A DNA stretch of 64,000 nucleotides from Hofstenia miamia (taxonomy: Eukaryota > Xenacoelomorpha > Acoela), in the NCBI GenBank assembly GCA_004352715.1, contig SCFE01000021.1:1595295-1659294 (forward strand), in the 5' to 3' direction. This document shows positions 25,181 to 36,700 of this stretch, piece after piece. Position 1 is the stretch's first letter. Each line of letters starts with the position of its first letter. Position numbers and translations under genes: made by a program. The notes beneath the pieces are model-generated. The model made no database searches. It had not been told where the DNA came from and was given only the letters and a program-made list of their open reading frames with translations.

Positions 25181-27147
25181 AAAGAATTTCCTATTTCCGT
25201 GTAATTTTCTTTAGTTAATTGTAAATTCTGCCCAAAATATCTTGGACTCGCAGAAAATAAAATTCAAAATATTATTTGTACTTACCATCAAAATTGTATT
25301 TTGAGTAAAATTTCTGTTTTCTTTTTATGTAGAGAAGTCTGATAGATATAATATCCAAGTTTCAGCTGAATCGTCCATTTTTCGAAATTTGCCCCTGCGA
25401 GAGTCACTTTGATCTCTATTTGGGGGGTTCCAAGACGTCCGGGACCCTTATTTTTATAGCAGATGTTCGCTGCTTTGCAAGTATCAAATTACATTATAAA
25501 ACCAAAAAGGGCAACATTTGACCATTTTCGCTGATATGGTCCCCTTAGGAAGACTAGGGCATATTTATGGTATCATATTTTCATTATAGACAGCAGAACA
25601 GCAGATATCTCTATCGTTAGGCAACTAATGACAAGGAAAGCCATTTTGGTGTAAAATAGGATCTATAACGGGTTCTTGCTGTCGTCATTAGATTGTGTGC
25701 GATTGAATACATTCATGTGTTAGATAGCGTGCATTCCTGATATTTTTTCAACCAAGTAATACAATCATTTAGAGTTTTGCGAAATATTGCATTTTTCTAC
25801 AGTAAGAACCAATCCAAATATAATGAATCAAAATACATTGAGGGTAGGAGGTAGAAGATACGTGCTTTAAACACTTATTCGTTTTATGCAATTTAGAAAG
25901 AGAAGTCACAAGTCAACTAGTGTAGCATTACTATTTTTTTAGCTAAAAACTATTGACCACAAAATTTGACTAAAAGATGTTTGTAATTGAATCTTGTTTA
26001 ATTTGACGCTCATTTTCCGTTAATATACACAAACATTTTCATTCCCAGGCTGCATATCAATGAGCTTGTTAGTTAGTTATTTTCATTCAATGCCTTCGTC
26101 CATTTATTATTGTAACCAAGGGATATGAAGGTATTTTTAAATTGTTGGTTCATCCAATTCTTAGATGATTATTTTAAATATAGTTTATTCATCGTTTCAC
26201 TGGTTTATTAGTAAAACAAATTTGTTCTGCCTTTCTTGTTGATACAATTTTGACAGCAGGCTATATTTACATGTGTTAACCTAAATTTTAAGGGTCAAGT
26301 ATTAACAGATTGCATAAGCATCGTGAAGTTTTTAATGCATTCCGATTTTGCCGTTAGCATCATTTGATCACAATGCTAACATAAATGTGATATCTTCAAA
26401 TTTAGAAACTGTCCTGCCTTGCCTAACTTTAAACTGCCTATGAATTTTTAAGTGCTTATAGTTCAAGAACTTATAAAGATAATCAGTATCTGACAACATT
26501 ATAACCGATCACTTTGCACACGGCACGCTTCTTAGGGTTTTGGTTGTCTATCTACATAAAAAGGAAAGGTCATGGTTATTTGCTGCCTCAATGCTCATTC
26601 GACCTTAACCTTAGGAATGGAGAGAATTTAAAAAATTGAAATTTTCAATGAAATATAGCGAATATTTACCAAAGACTTCAGGTAAACCAATACACCTTAG
26701 CTCAAATTTTCCACACGTTCGAGCACTTTTACCAATAGATGTGTCAGTATTTCAGGATTTCCAAATTTCATAAGACTTTGTTGAATATTTAGAAAAATGG
26801 ATTCGAGCTATTCAAATCAGACCCTCTTTATTCAATACGAATTACATTGCATTATTTTATAAATATTGGAAATCCAGTTCAAATTAGCTACAAAACAACT
26901 ACTAAGCTGAGTTCCTAGGATATTTAATCACTATTCGTCTATTCGTGTTTGGTGATATGGTAAGGCCAAGAACTCTAAAATTGTAAATTTCTATTCGCTC
27001 AAAGAAAATCGGTACAATACTGTTTCCAAGCACGAGTATCTTGCCATAGAATGTTTGTTAATATTTCATGCTTGTTAATATGGAAAAAAGTTTTTTTAAA
27101 TGGCTTTAAACCATTTATTCAGTTGAACTCAGTGGAATGCCTACTGT
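25181..27147. other. No gene seen
   Basis: AT-rich intergenic sequence without frames of interest or clear inverted-end elements. Confidence 0.5.
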
Positions 27148-27155
27148 ATAGGATT

Positions 27156-27504
27156 CAGAGGTGCATGCGGATACAGTTTCATGTACCCGCATCCGCACCG
27201 CAAGTGAATTTTCTTACCCGCAACCGCAAGGAATCTACTCGCAACCGCACCGCAAAAAACAATAATCAGTTAACTTTGAATTTAATTTCAACTAAGTAAA
27301 TCGATGTAATTAAAGAAACAATATATTCAAAACATTAGTTATCCCTAGGTGGCGTTACAAAATTTGATTGGTTTGTGTGAAAATTGGAAGCTACGGACCT
27401 GCACGTGGCTCCTGCAGTTTAACCGCACCGCAAGCCTAATTTCTATACCCGCACCGCGGTTAACCGCGGCCACCGCGGCTGAATCCACACCGCGCACACC
27501 TCTA
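27156..27504. mobile_element. hAT-type MITE, 349 bp, with perfect 8-bp target duplication
   Basis: Flanked by ATAGGATT on both sides (27148-27155 and 27505-27512). Inverted ends CAGAGGTGCATGCGG and CCGCGCACACCTCTA. The interior is unusually GC-rich for the window and carries many 'accgca' words near both ends. No coding capacity. Confidence 0.85.
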
Positions 27505-28089
27505 ATAGGATTCTTTATGCCATTAGACCTATTAAAATATTATCCAAGGCCCATTCCATGCCTTCCATAAAATTTTCTGTTCTTATGCAATGGTCCCCTG
27601 GGATAACTTTGTTTAAAAAATCGGCAAAAACACATTAATATTCTGAAATCCGAACTTCACTTCTTAATTTATGAAACACAGTACCATGAGACGGAGGCCA
27701 GTCAATTCAATAAGCTTGAATGGTTCCGCAGAGCATAACCCGACGGCTGGAAATTCCTTAACACTAGTAGCGCCAGACTTTTAATATACCTAAAAGCGCC
27801 AAAACCCGTCAATTGAAGATTTCTATATTACGTTTTGTAAATTACTACAAATATACCCAAAACCTTAGTAACATATTATAAATGATATTTAAAACATAAT
27901 TTCATGTAAATATTCATGTATACAGATTGTATTGTCATATTAAAATAATAAAAAGTGTGTGAATAGTTTGTGCGAATATTTTGCAGCAACAGTTTCGGAG
28001 TTAATTGTACCCAATCTCCAATTTCATTTGATTGGATTGCTGCAAAGGTGTAGAAATTTCAAGTATACAAGTATCATTTGTCATTTGTA

Positions 28090-29616
28090 ATGTTTCAACG
28101 AATGTCAGCTCAACGTTTCCTGGAAGCAATGATAAATCTTCCAAGTGATGAATCTGGAGATGCCACTGAACAAGATTTAGAGAGATAGAGGAGAATAATG
28201 ATGAACAACAATAGTTGTTGGAATCGTGCGTTCAAATCGTCGCGAACTTCCTTCCCAAAATTTAGGTCTGCATGATTCGGTAGTGTACCAAAGTGACAAG
28301 TTGCACCTTACCAGATATCAAGCGAAACCAAAAAGAGTTGTGCATATACTTTCTACTCAGCATAGTGGTGCTGTTTATCAAAAAGATGGTAAGAAGAAGC
28401 CTGAAAGTGTATCATTTTATAATAATAATAATAATAAATATGCAGTTGATCTTCTAGACCAGTGGTTCCCAAACGGTGCGCCCCAGGAGATGCGTAGGTG
28501 CGCTATGGGCATCACAGATTTTTAAAACTAAAAGTATGGGAGTTATTCATGTATTATGGAAATGAAGGCGAAATTGTAGACTAGCGACACGCGGACAAAA
28601 TATACAACAATATAGGGTCAAAAACGATGGGAAATACAATAAAATATACAAAAAGTTTAAAATATAATCGATATAGACCGGTAACTTGTCATTATTCATC
28701 AAATTTGTAGCAAATGGTAACACGCGATAGCACCCGGTATATATTTAAGCAATATAGCTTATAAAATCGGGAAACCTTATACAAACAATTATTTTTAACT
28801 AAAAATTTACAAAATATAACAATATATTTAAGCAAATCTATAAACTTTTGGATTAAATCAAGTGTTTATCAGATAAAGAAGAATACGTGTCAATATCCAA
28901 AAAAGCTTCGAACATCTTACTACAATTCTCAACATGATATTTATGTGAGTTAGGATTTTCCACTCTCACCGCCATTAAGTGCAAAAAGAGAGGTTCTCTT
29001 CTTGATACAGACGAGGAAATGAGAGTTTGTTTATCAAGCATACGCCCCAACATTAAAGAACTCACTAAGACACATCAGGCTCATGGTTCATTAACACGTG
29101 AATGAATAAAAGTATGTAGCCTTTTCTATTTTTTCAATTGCATTATTTCTTTCATATACTATTTGACTTAACATAGATACTTCTCGGAATTCTTTGTAAG
29201 ATCTCAATTTTTCGTAAGATCTCAAGTGCGCCCGATTTCAAAAAAGATTGGGAAGCACTGTACTAGACAGTATATGTGTCGCCGAAATTCGACAAAATTG
29301 GGCTGTAGACGCTAGCCCTAAGCCGTTTTTTTAAATATTTTGGATATTGCTGGAGTGAACGCATGGTTGCTGTACAAAAAACACATTCTGATATCAGTAG
29401 ACGCACTTTTCTGCAACAACAGTCCAAAGAGCTAAGGAAAGACGTTGATATTCAGATTACTCAATGCTGTTTTGTCCCAACTCTCCAAAAGCGAGTCACT
29501 TGTCAGATTAATGCTCATTGTGAAAAGAATAAAACTGTAGATTAGTGCAGAATTTGTAGTAAACCTGTTTGTGGGAAGTGCCAGGCTGTCATATGTATCA
29601 ACTGTTTTGACGAATA
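28090..29616 (+). pseudogene. piggyBac transposase relic, core deleted, split by a MITE
   Basis: Near 28090 a short N-terminal piece reads MFQRMSAQRFLEAMINLPSD, then a stop. From about 28226 the frame carries LTRYQAKPKRVVHILSTQHS, then KKKPESVSFYNNN and AVDLLDQ, the conserved C-terminal half of the DDE_Tnp_1_7 domain. The frame breaks at the MITE (28460-29260) and resumes beyond it with AVFLNILDIAGVNAWLLYK. It ends in a cysteine-rich finger (CRICSKPVCGKCQAVICINC) after a stop. The region with the catalytic Asp residues is absent. Dead copy. Confidence 0.8.
28460..29260. mobile_element. hAT-type MITE, 801 bp, inserted in the piggyBac coding region
   Basis: Ends CAGTGGTTCCCAAACGG and, inverted, CAGTGCTTCCCAATC. 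Flanks TTCTAGAC (28452-28459) and TACTAGAC (29261-29268), an 8-bp duplication with one mismatch. Removing it restores the reading VDLLDQ followed by piggyBac sequence, so it is younger than the host element. Confidence 0.8.
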
Positions 29617-30126
29617 GCTTTAAATACTTCTTTTGTTTTTGTTAGGGCATATATATGTATTGTCTCATTAAAAATTGCAATATAGATGTATCTTTATCAA
29701 CTTGGTCGACCAATTGTAATTTGTTCATTTATTGCACCAAGTATTAGAAACGTGCAGCAAAAATATAAGACTAAGATTTTTATAACAGCTATTTTTTTCA
29801 GTTAATATGTAGAAACCATTTGTATAGCAAGATATAAAAATATAATTTTTTATGAATAGTATATCCTGAAAACATATTTAGCGTAAGTAACAAATTTAAC
29901 TTTGAGGTCATAGCAGTCGTCAATTGACGGGTAATGGCGCTTAAGGGTATATCTACACACTACTTTCTTCTATGTGATGTTATCGGAAGAAAAATTGATC
30001 CACTTGTGCTTTGCAATTATAAAAAATAGTAAATGATTACTGAGGAAAAACCACTTCTACAAAGAAATTATTATATTTTAAAATTTCAAAATCGGCAATT
30101 GACGGGTTTGGCGCTTCTAGTGTTAA

Positions 30127-31248
30127 TATTTAAACCATGAAAAAGTTGAATTTTAAAGGATTAATATACAATGCTCTTTCCATTCAGTTAGGCTTACTGG
30201 TATTATCTCTAAACGATTTCTTAACGTGGAGCAACGGAAGTTTTGGCTTATAAGGGAAATGTGTTAACGCTTTGAAGAAAATTGTATAATTATATAATTA
30301 TCTATATTATTTTTGCATGCCATTTTTTAATTTCTTTCTTTATAATTGCGCAACGCGAATTATCCTTTTCTTTGTTTATGAGTATCAGATATTTATGTAC
30401 AATCAGTATTTTCTCGTATTGACATTTGACTGAAATTTACCTTCTAAATCCTGAAAATGTGTTAAGGTTTAATTATTTGAAAGTTCAGATATTTATCCTT
30501 GGCAACATGACATCTCAATTTTGCAGACCCCCTATTTGTCAACAACCTTGATTTATGTTCAGTAAAAAATACATTGAGTAGAATAACTTTACTTTAATTT
30601 TTATGATAATATGGCAAATCCATTGAAAAAAATTTCAATTGATATTGTGGAGAACAGAAAATGAATGCAGTAATTCCAAGAAATAGTGAATAGTTAAAAC
30701 TCATGAGTTCGTCGCTAATTGCCATAGTTGCCCCCCCCCCTGTGATATTTTTAGTTGTTTACTACATTTTAATAAGAAATCAAAGAAAACTTCCATTTGA
30801 TCTGTGTGAATTTCATCTGGGAGAAATTTTACTTTGCATTTATTAATTGCTAGATCATCAACGCTTAAGAGATTTATCGTACGGTTATATGTACGCTTAA
30901 AATTATTTTGAAGAATTCCCATAAAAATAGCAATACAAGTATTTTTATTGATTTTTGTTTGAAGAAGTACTTAATGAAATGAGGTTATCCAATATTACGT
31001 AAGATATTGAAATCGACCTTAAAAATACTGGTTTCTACATACATGTATATTTGATTTAAAAAATATAATAGTCATTATTCTTGTCCAACTGACAATATTG
31101 GACCTTTCCTGAATTAAATCAACAAGAGGTATTTGTGACTCATTTGATTTACCCCACGCACATTCTTTTTAAGCTTTATAATTTTATATTTAATTGCCGG
31201 AAATTCTAGGTTTTTAGAGCAATTTTATTATAACAACTTGAAATTTAG
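30127..31248. other. No gene seen
   Basis: AT-rich. Contains a homopolymer of 10 C near 30731-30740. Confidence 0.5.
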
Positions 31249-31482
31249 GTTATTTATGATGTCATCCTTCGTTATATGAGCAACTCATCGCTTGGATCAC
31301 AAGAATTTGTAGATGTGCTATCGTTATTAGAATTAACAGCGAAAAATAGCAATTTCCTTCCCACAACTCGTTATAAATTGGATGAGATTCGCGCCCGTCT
31401 CTCAGAACTTTCCAGCGAAACAGATTTCATTGAAGAGGTTCTTATTTCTAAAGCCATCCTTATCCAAATAGACTCATTATAG
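31249..31482 (+). CDS. Unrecognised exon-like open block ending in a stop
   Basis: A TTTAG acceptor at 31244-31248 is followed directly by an open frame of 77 codons, starting VIYDVILRYMSNSSLGSQEF and ending AILIQIDSL then TAG. Composition is protein-like (LDEIRARLSELSSETDFIEE looks helical) but I recognise no family. It could be the terminal exon of an upstream gene whose other exons I cannot see, or a chance frame. It is not needed for STAT copy A, whose N-domain starts cleanly at 33147. Confidence 0.3.
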   Translation, partial: VIYDVILRYMSNSSLGSQEFVDVLSLLELTAKNSNFLPTTRYKLDEIRARLSELSSETDFIEEVLISKAILIQIDSL

Positions 31483-33129
31483 GCTAATAATTGTTTGAAT
31501 TCACCGATTGTTTTCAATGCATTGCTAGCTTTTAAATCCAATTTTTTCATTGAAAACAGTCGTCTAGGAATTAATAATTTGAGAAAAATCAAGGTTTGTT
31601 TGTTTTCACAACTCACTCTGCAGTTCACCCATTCACACATGTAATTCATTTTGCCAAAAGCTGAATTGTAAATTTAAAACCTTTTTTCTCAAGCTTTTCA
31701 TAGATTTGGATTGCTGTTTTAATTTTTGGTGCTTCTTTATAGATTTTTAATGAATAAATGTAGCGATTGTAATTATTTGTTTAAGTAATAACGTCTGCTT
31801 CCAGAAAACTTGTTAGATCTGAATTATTTCTTATTTTCATCATCGGCCTGATCACAATTTTAGTTTATGCTTATTTTTATGACTTCTTTATAAAGCTTTT
31901 TGCGAATTATTTTGTTTTTTAGCATACGGCAGTGTTAGGAGAAAACAGTTTCGTACAGAACTAACGAATGAATTTTCCCGGAAAATATCAGTACACATTT
32001 TTGTGACGGATACAAGCTAGAGTTGAAACAGGGCCATGATTTCAGGCCTAGACCTTTCGCCCTATAACCCAAGCTCGGCCTGTTTTAACCATCCAATTCA
32101 GGCCCCGATCGTGACATCTAAGCCACTACAAATAACTTGACATTAATTTACGCTTTTTATAACACAATATGATTTACTGTTTGATAAATATTTAGTTAGT
32201 TGAATAAAATGGTTGATATAATATTGTAAAACATTAATATAATGGAAAATATATATTAATGCAATTTTGAAAAAATTCTAGACCCATTATACAGAAAATT
32301 CAGGCCCATTTCATTCTTATATTTGCGGCATCGGTCCGTTACAACTGTGGTGCACGACATTGATTATTTTTAATGCTGAGTATTACTTTAAGATTTTAAA
32401 AGAGCTTTAATTTAGATTAGAATTTACCGGAATATTTTATAGAACGTTTTGTTGCATTTTAAAATTTGAACGAGCAGAGGCATCTGAATCTTTATAATAA
32501 TCAGAATTTAGATTTTGAAGAGCAATTTTCCCCTTGAATCGATCGTAAACTACGAAGAAAACTGTTTTCTAAATTCAATGAAATTGTTTTTTATATGAAA
32601 GGGGTATGGTCCGCAAATTTGTCTGTACGCTGTTTTCTGAAATATCTTTTCTAAATTATTAACAAATTGTTACCGTTGTCACCTGCATTATTTATTTTAG
32701 TATTCTTTCGCTTTTCAGGGATTGCGTGATTCATTGGAAATGTCAATTTGAAATTTATTTCCAAATATATTTTTAATTATTACTATGATTAGTTTTTAAA
32801 TCATTCATTATATCACCAAAGCGTTGGAGATTATGCATTGAACACTTTAATTGAATTTCATTTTTGATAACAGATTTAGATGGTTCTTAAATTTTTAGTT
32901 TTGTATTTAGACTGATTTTAAAGCAAGGACATGTATGGTTGAGGCTTGGGATTTAATAAGTAATTCAATAAAGTCTTTTTAAAATTGTTGTTTTTTTAGT
33001 AAACACCGAAATGAGGCCAAAATTTGAAAATTGTCGAACTCTATTTTTAGAAGCCCGACTGGATTTTTCTTAAAGGGAGTTGATTTAATTTAAATTCGAT
33101 ACATTCTTTAGTAAAATAAATACTTTCAG
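31483..33129. other. Upstream region of STAT copy A
   Basis: No coding sequence. A patch at about 32030-32300 rich in 'caggcc/ggccc' words (32048, 32098, 32300) may be a degraded MITE, but I could not define its ends. Confidence 0.4.
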
Positions 33130-33794
33130 TTGTCGGTGATTCTTTTATGACAACGAATTCGTCTACTTATCCATCGTACTTAAAAGAAGCTCTTACTGAT
33201 CTTTATTCACAGGAAGGTGTTAAAGATATAGTTAACTATCGAATTGATAGATTCACTTCAACACAATCCATCTCATTCGATGAGTATTTGGCGTTACTTC
33301 AGTCGTATTGTAAGGATGTTGCTGATAAGTCAGAATATATAGAGCTACTCTTTTCTACGGAAGATTTGGCTTTAACTACGTTTAACTATGTTTTTGAAGA
33401 AGAGAAGAAAATATTGGATGAGTACGAAACATTTGATTCCTTACAAAAAAGAATTAATAGTACTTCAAACCGCTTATCCAATATAAGTGACAAAGTGAAG
33501 GACATACTTGCTATCGATAAGTCAATCGTAAGAAATGAGAACAGAAGCTGTACGTATGATGAATTCATTCGTGAAGTGCAGAATATCAAATCTTCAATAG
33601 AACGGCTTTGTAATCAAATAAAAGAAATTTATGAAGAGACCTTAAATCGGACGAAAAATATCATAGAAAGATGGAAATATTCTGCGTTTTACAACATCAA
33701 CAACATCTCGTCTGTTAAAATTCATCAGTGGCAGTCGGAATACTTAAATTTCATTTATTCCCTATTTCAAAGATTGATGAAATGTATCTTAGAG
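33130..33794 (+). CDS. STAT: STAT copy A exon 1: N-domain and most of the coiled coil
   Basis: ATG at 33147, 17 nt after a TTTCAG acceptor (33124-33129). LKEALTDLYSQEGVKDIVNY corresponds to the STAT N-domain first helices (family: 'VHQLYDDSFPMEIRQYL'). TTFNYVFEEEKKILDEYE matches the start of the coiled coil after the N-domain. IERWKYSAFYNINN and HQWQSEYLNFIYSLF match the 'EWKRRQQ...LDQLQNWF' stretch. Donor GAG|GTATTT at 33795. 216 codons. Confidence 0.88.
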
Positions 33795-36700
33795 GTATTT
33801 TTTCTTAATCTAATAATGTTTTTCATTGAATTTTTTAATTACTATCTTATTTTAAGAGATTCAAGTTTTCGCATACTAGTGACAGGTTCTTCCTCACCTT
33901 CATATTACATGCGTCTAATTTTTTTTAAAATTAAAAAATCATATTCCCTCCAAATATTAATGTTAATTAAATGACAATACAATGTTTCTAGCACATGGTC
34001 TTTAAAAAGTTTGATTTACACTTTCGGTAATTTCCAATAAGATATTCGCAATTAACCCCATCTCCAGCCTCTCATTGGATTGCTTATAGATTGAGTAATA
34101 CTAATTTTTGTTAAGAAATTAGCTAATAGTATTTGAGATACCATTCATTATAAAAAAATCTACTTTTGAACTCTTGAACAAAATTGTAAAAAAACGACCC
34201 TACATTATTGACACCTTGGGTACTCCCTTAACTCTCAACAGCGTCTGAGAAGGTGATGCTGAAAGTGGGATCACTATTGCATATCGACTAAGCCATCCAA
34301 ACAAAGAATACCAAAATCATATTTCGTTGAGGCATAGTGGCCTAGCATCTGTACTAATGTAACAACCCATTCGGACACGTGTAGTGAGTAACAATTTGTT
34401 AGTATTTGCTTACATATTCTTACATTGCAACCATTAATTGGCCAGTGTAATGGTTCGAACTATAAAACGTAATCTTAATGCATACTATCAATCCGGCCGC
34501 TATAACTTCTACAAAATAAGCCTTGTTTCCTTGTTTGGCGATTGACATTTTCGTTGCAAGTGTGCGCTGCGTGTCAAGATTACTTAAGGTTTTGAATGGT
34601 TTGAAGCGTCAACGTGTGAGGAAATTTGTCTTTTTGTCCCCTTCAAATCACCATTATTTTCCTCAGGGTGAAAATTGACCTCAGATTTGAAGGCCGGTGC
34701 TGTTCATATATAATCATATTCTAACTAGATGTTATGAATTGTGTTGCATTGTTGTTACTTTTTTAAAGCAAAAGGAAGATTTAGAAAGTGAATGTATAAT
34801 GTTTCATAACTTGCACAATAGCAATAAAATTTAATTTATCATATTAAATTTACCGGCGTAAGGTCAATTTCGTGTCCATACCTCAGATATGGCCGTCCGA
34901 GCCAGACTCCAACTTTATTTCTACCTGCAAGTTTTGATGTACAGTTTAGATATAGATATGGATCTGGAGAATCAAGTCTGTTTCAAGCAACCCGATTATT
35001 ATTCAACAGTTACTATTGTCCTCAGATGGTTCTAGATATTATATGAATGATGAGTTTGAGAGAAGTCCATTTAATTCAACTTAATTACATATAGGAGTTC
35101 ATGACCACTAAAAATCCTTATTTTTACCAACAACGTCTATGTAGTTCTATCATAGTGTTTTCGTGCACAAATGACAATCCAATGTGCTAGTTGTGATTTT
35201 TTTAAAGAGTTACCACTAAGAGTGATGGCTTCTCCAACAGATATTTACCCGATTGTAGTTCACAAACTAATGAAGATATTTAAAATATTAAAACACCGAA
35301 ATTGTTTCCTCTTATATTTTCGACTTTAATTCGATACCTGGCGCTGTCCTGTCCAGACCACTCCTTGCGTGAAGTCGCGGCAACCTCTGACTTTGCGCAC
35401 GGGGCACCCACAATTTGTCTTCAGAAAACGAAATATTTCAGAGTAGCTGTTGTTCTCATGGACATTAGACCGCCTCATTTTCTAAACTTTATGGAAATAA
35501 TTTGAATATTTTTACAAAAATCAATCTTTCATTGAAGTTACATTTTTATTTACTTGTAATTCAGGCATAAGTACATGGTTTAGCACATATCTTTATCATT
35601 GAATGAGCGGGCCAAACCTTATAGCTGTTTCCATGTAAAAAAAATTCAATATTTTAGGGTCGGAAAATAACTCGAAAATTGTCCGTTCGTTTTTCGAAAA
35701 TTCCTTCTCCAAACGATCATTCAAGTCATTATATTTATGGAAACGAGCAATATGAATTCTTTATGGACTTATTTGAAAGCATGATAAAGAATACGTTTTT
35801 CATTACAGACCAAAAACAGGTGAGTTTTGGTTCCAAACATTTTTATTAGATTTGTCTTGTTTTTACTGTTCTGCAATTTTAGTCAGCTGGTGTAGAGAGG
35901 TAGGCTGCAGGAATGCTTGCCCATATCATATGGACTTGCTACAATGTATTGCATGAAATGTTTTTTAAGATGGAAAATTGGCTTTACTTTTTCGATTTGA
36001 TTTTCATTTCTTCATTTCGTTTTATAACATGAACTGAAATTTTTAGTACGAAAACTGCTGTCGCAATTGAAATAAATCTGTGAAATATTTCAAAATAACT
36101 AGTTTTTTTATAAATTTTGAATTTGCATTTGCTGTTTTTTATTCTTGATTGTCCTTTTTTCACAAAATTTTTTGAAAAATACACGAGTATTCATTTAATA
36201 TCGAAGAATATAGTTTATAATTCTATGTTTTAGATTGTTCAAATCGTTGGTGGAAACCCTGCTAAAGTAACGATGCAAGTTAAACATTTGTGCATGGGGA
36301 ATGAGGAAATAGGAATTTCGTCTGGGAAGCTCGATTGCCAATTTGTTGATTCATCAAATCCAACCACATCCGAAGCAAATTATACATGCACTTTTATCAG
36401 TAAAAATACGAGATTCAAGGAATCTAGCTATGAATTACAATTTAATATTGCGCACGCTGGTAGACGTAGGAGTCAGCGCAATACAACAGTTAGTGAAAAG
36501 ACTTTTCGAATTCTATGCAATCTTGAGCTAAAGGTAAAAAACACTGTTTTTTATTAAATATTTTCAGATGAGAAACGTAGCAATGTGTTCATAACATGAT
36601 CTACTCTAGGAAAAATTGAAATTATAATTTTTAAGGAAACAGTCATTATGAAACCAGCAATCCATCAAATGTAGCCTATGATGCACTCTATCATGGCAGC

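Larger units (their letters stand above)
27762..30122 (+). mobile_element. piggyBac-family element with TTAA target duplication, interrupted by a hAT MITE
   Basis: TTAA at 27758-27761 and 30123-30126. Left end CACTAGTAGCGCCA; right end inverted CACTAGAAGCGCCA. The subterminal word GCGCCAAAACCCGTCAATTG near 27795 recurs inverted near 29920 and 30098. The interior codes for the N-terminal tip and C-terminal half of a piggyBac transposase on the + strand, and a separate 801-bp MITE sits in the coding region. Confidence 0.88.
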
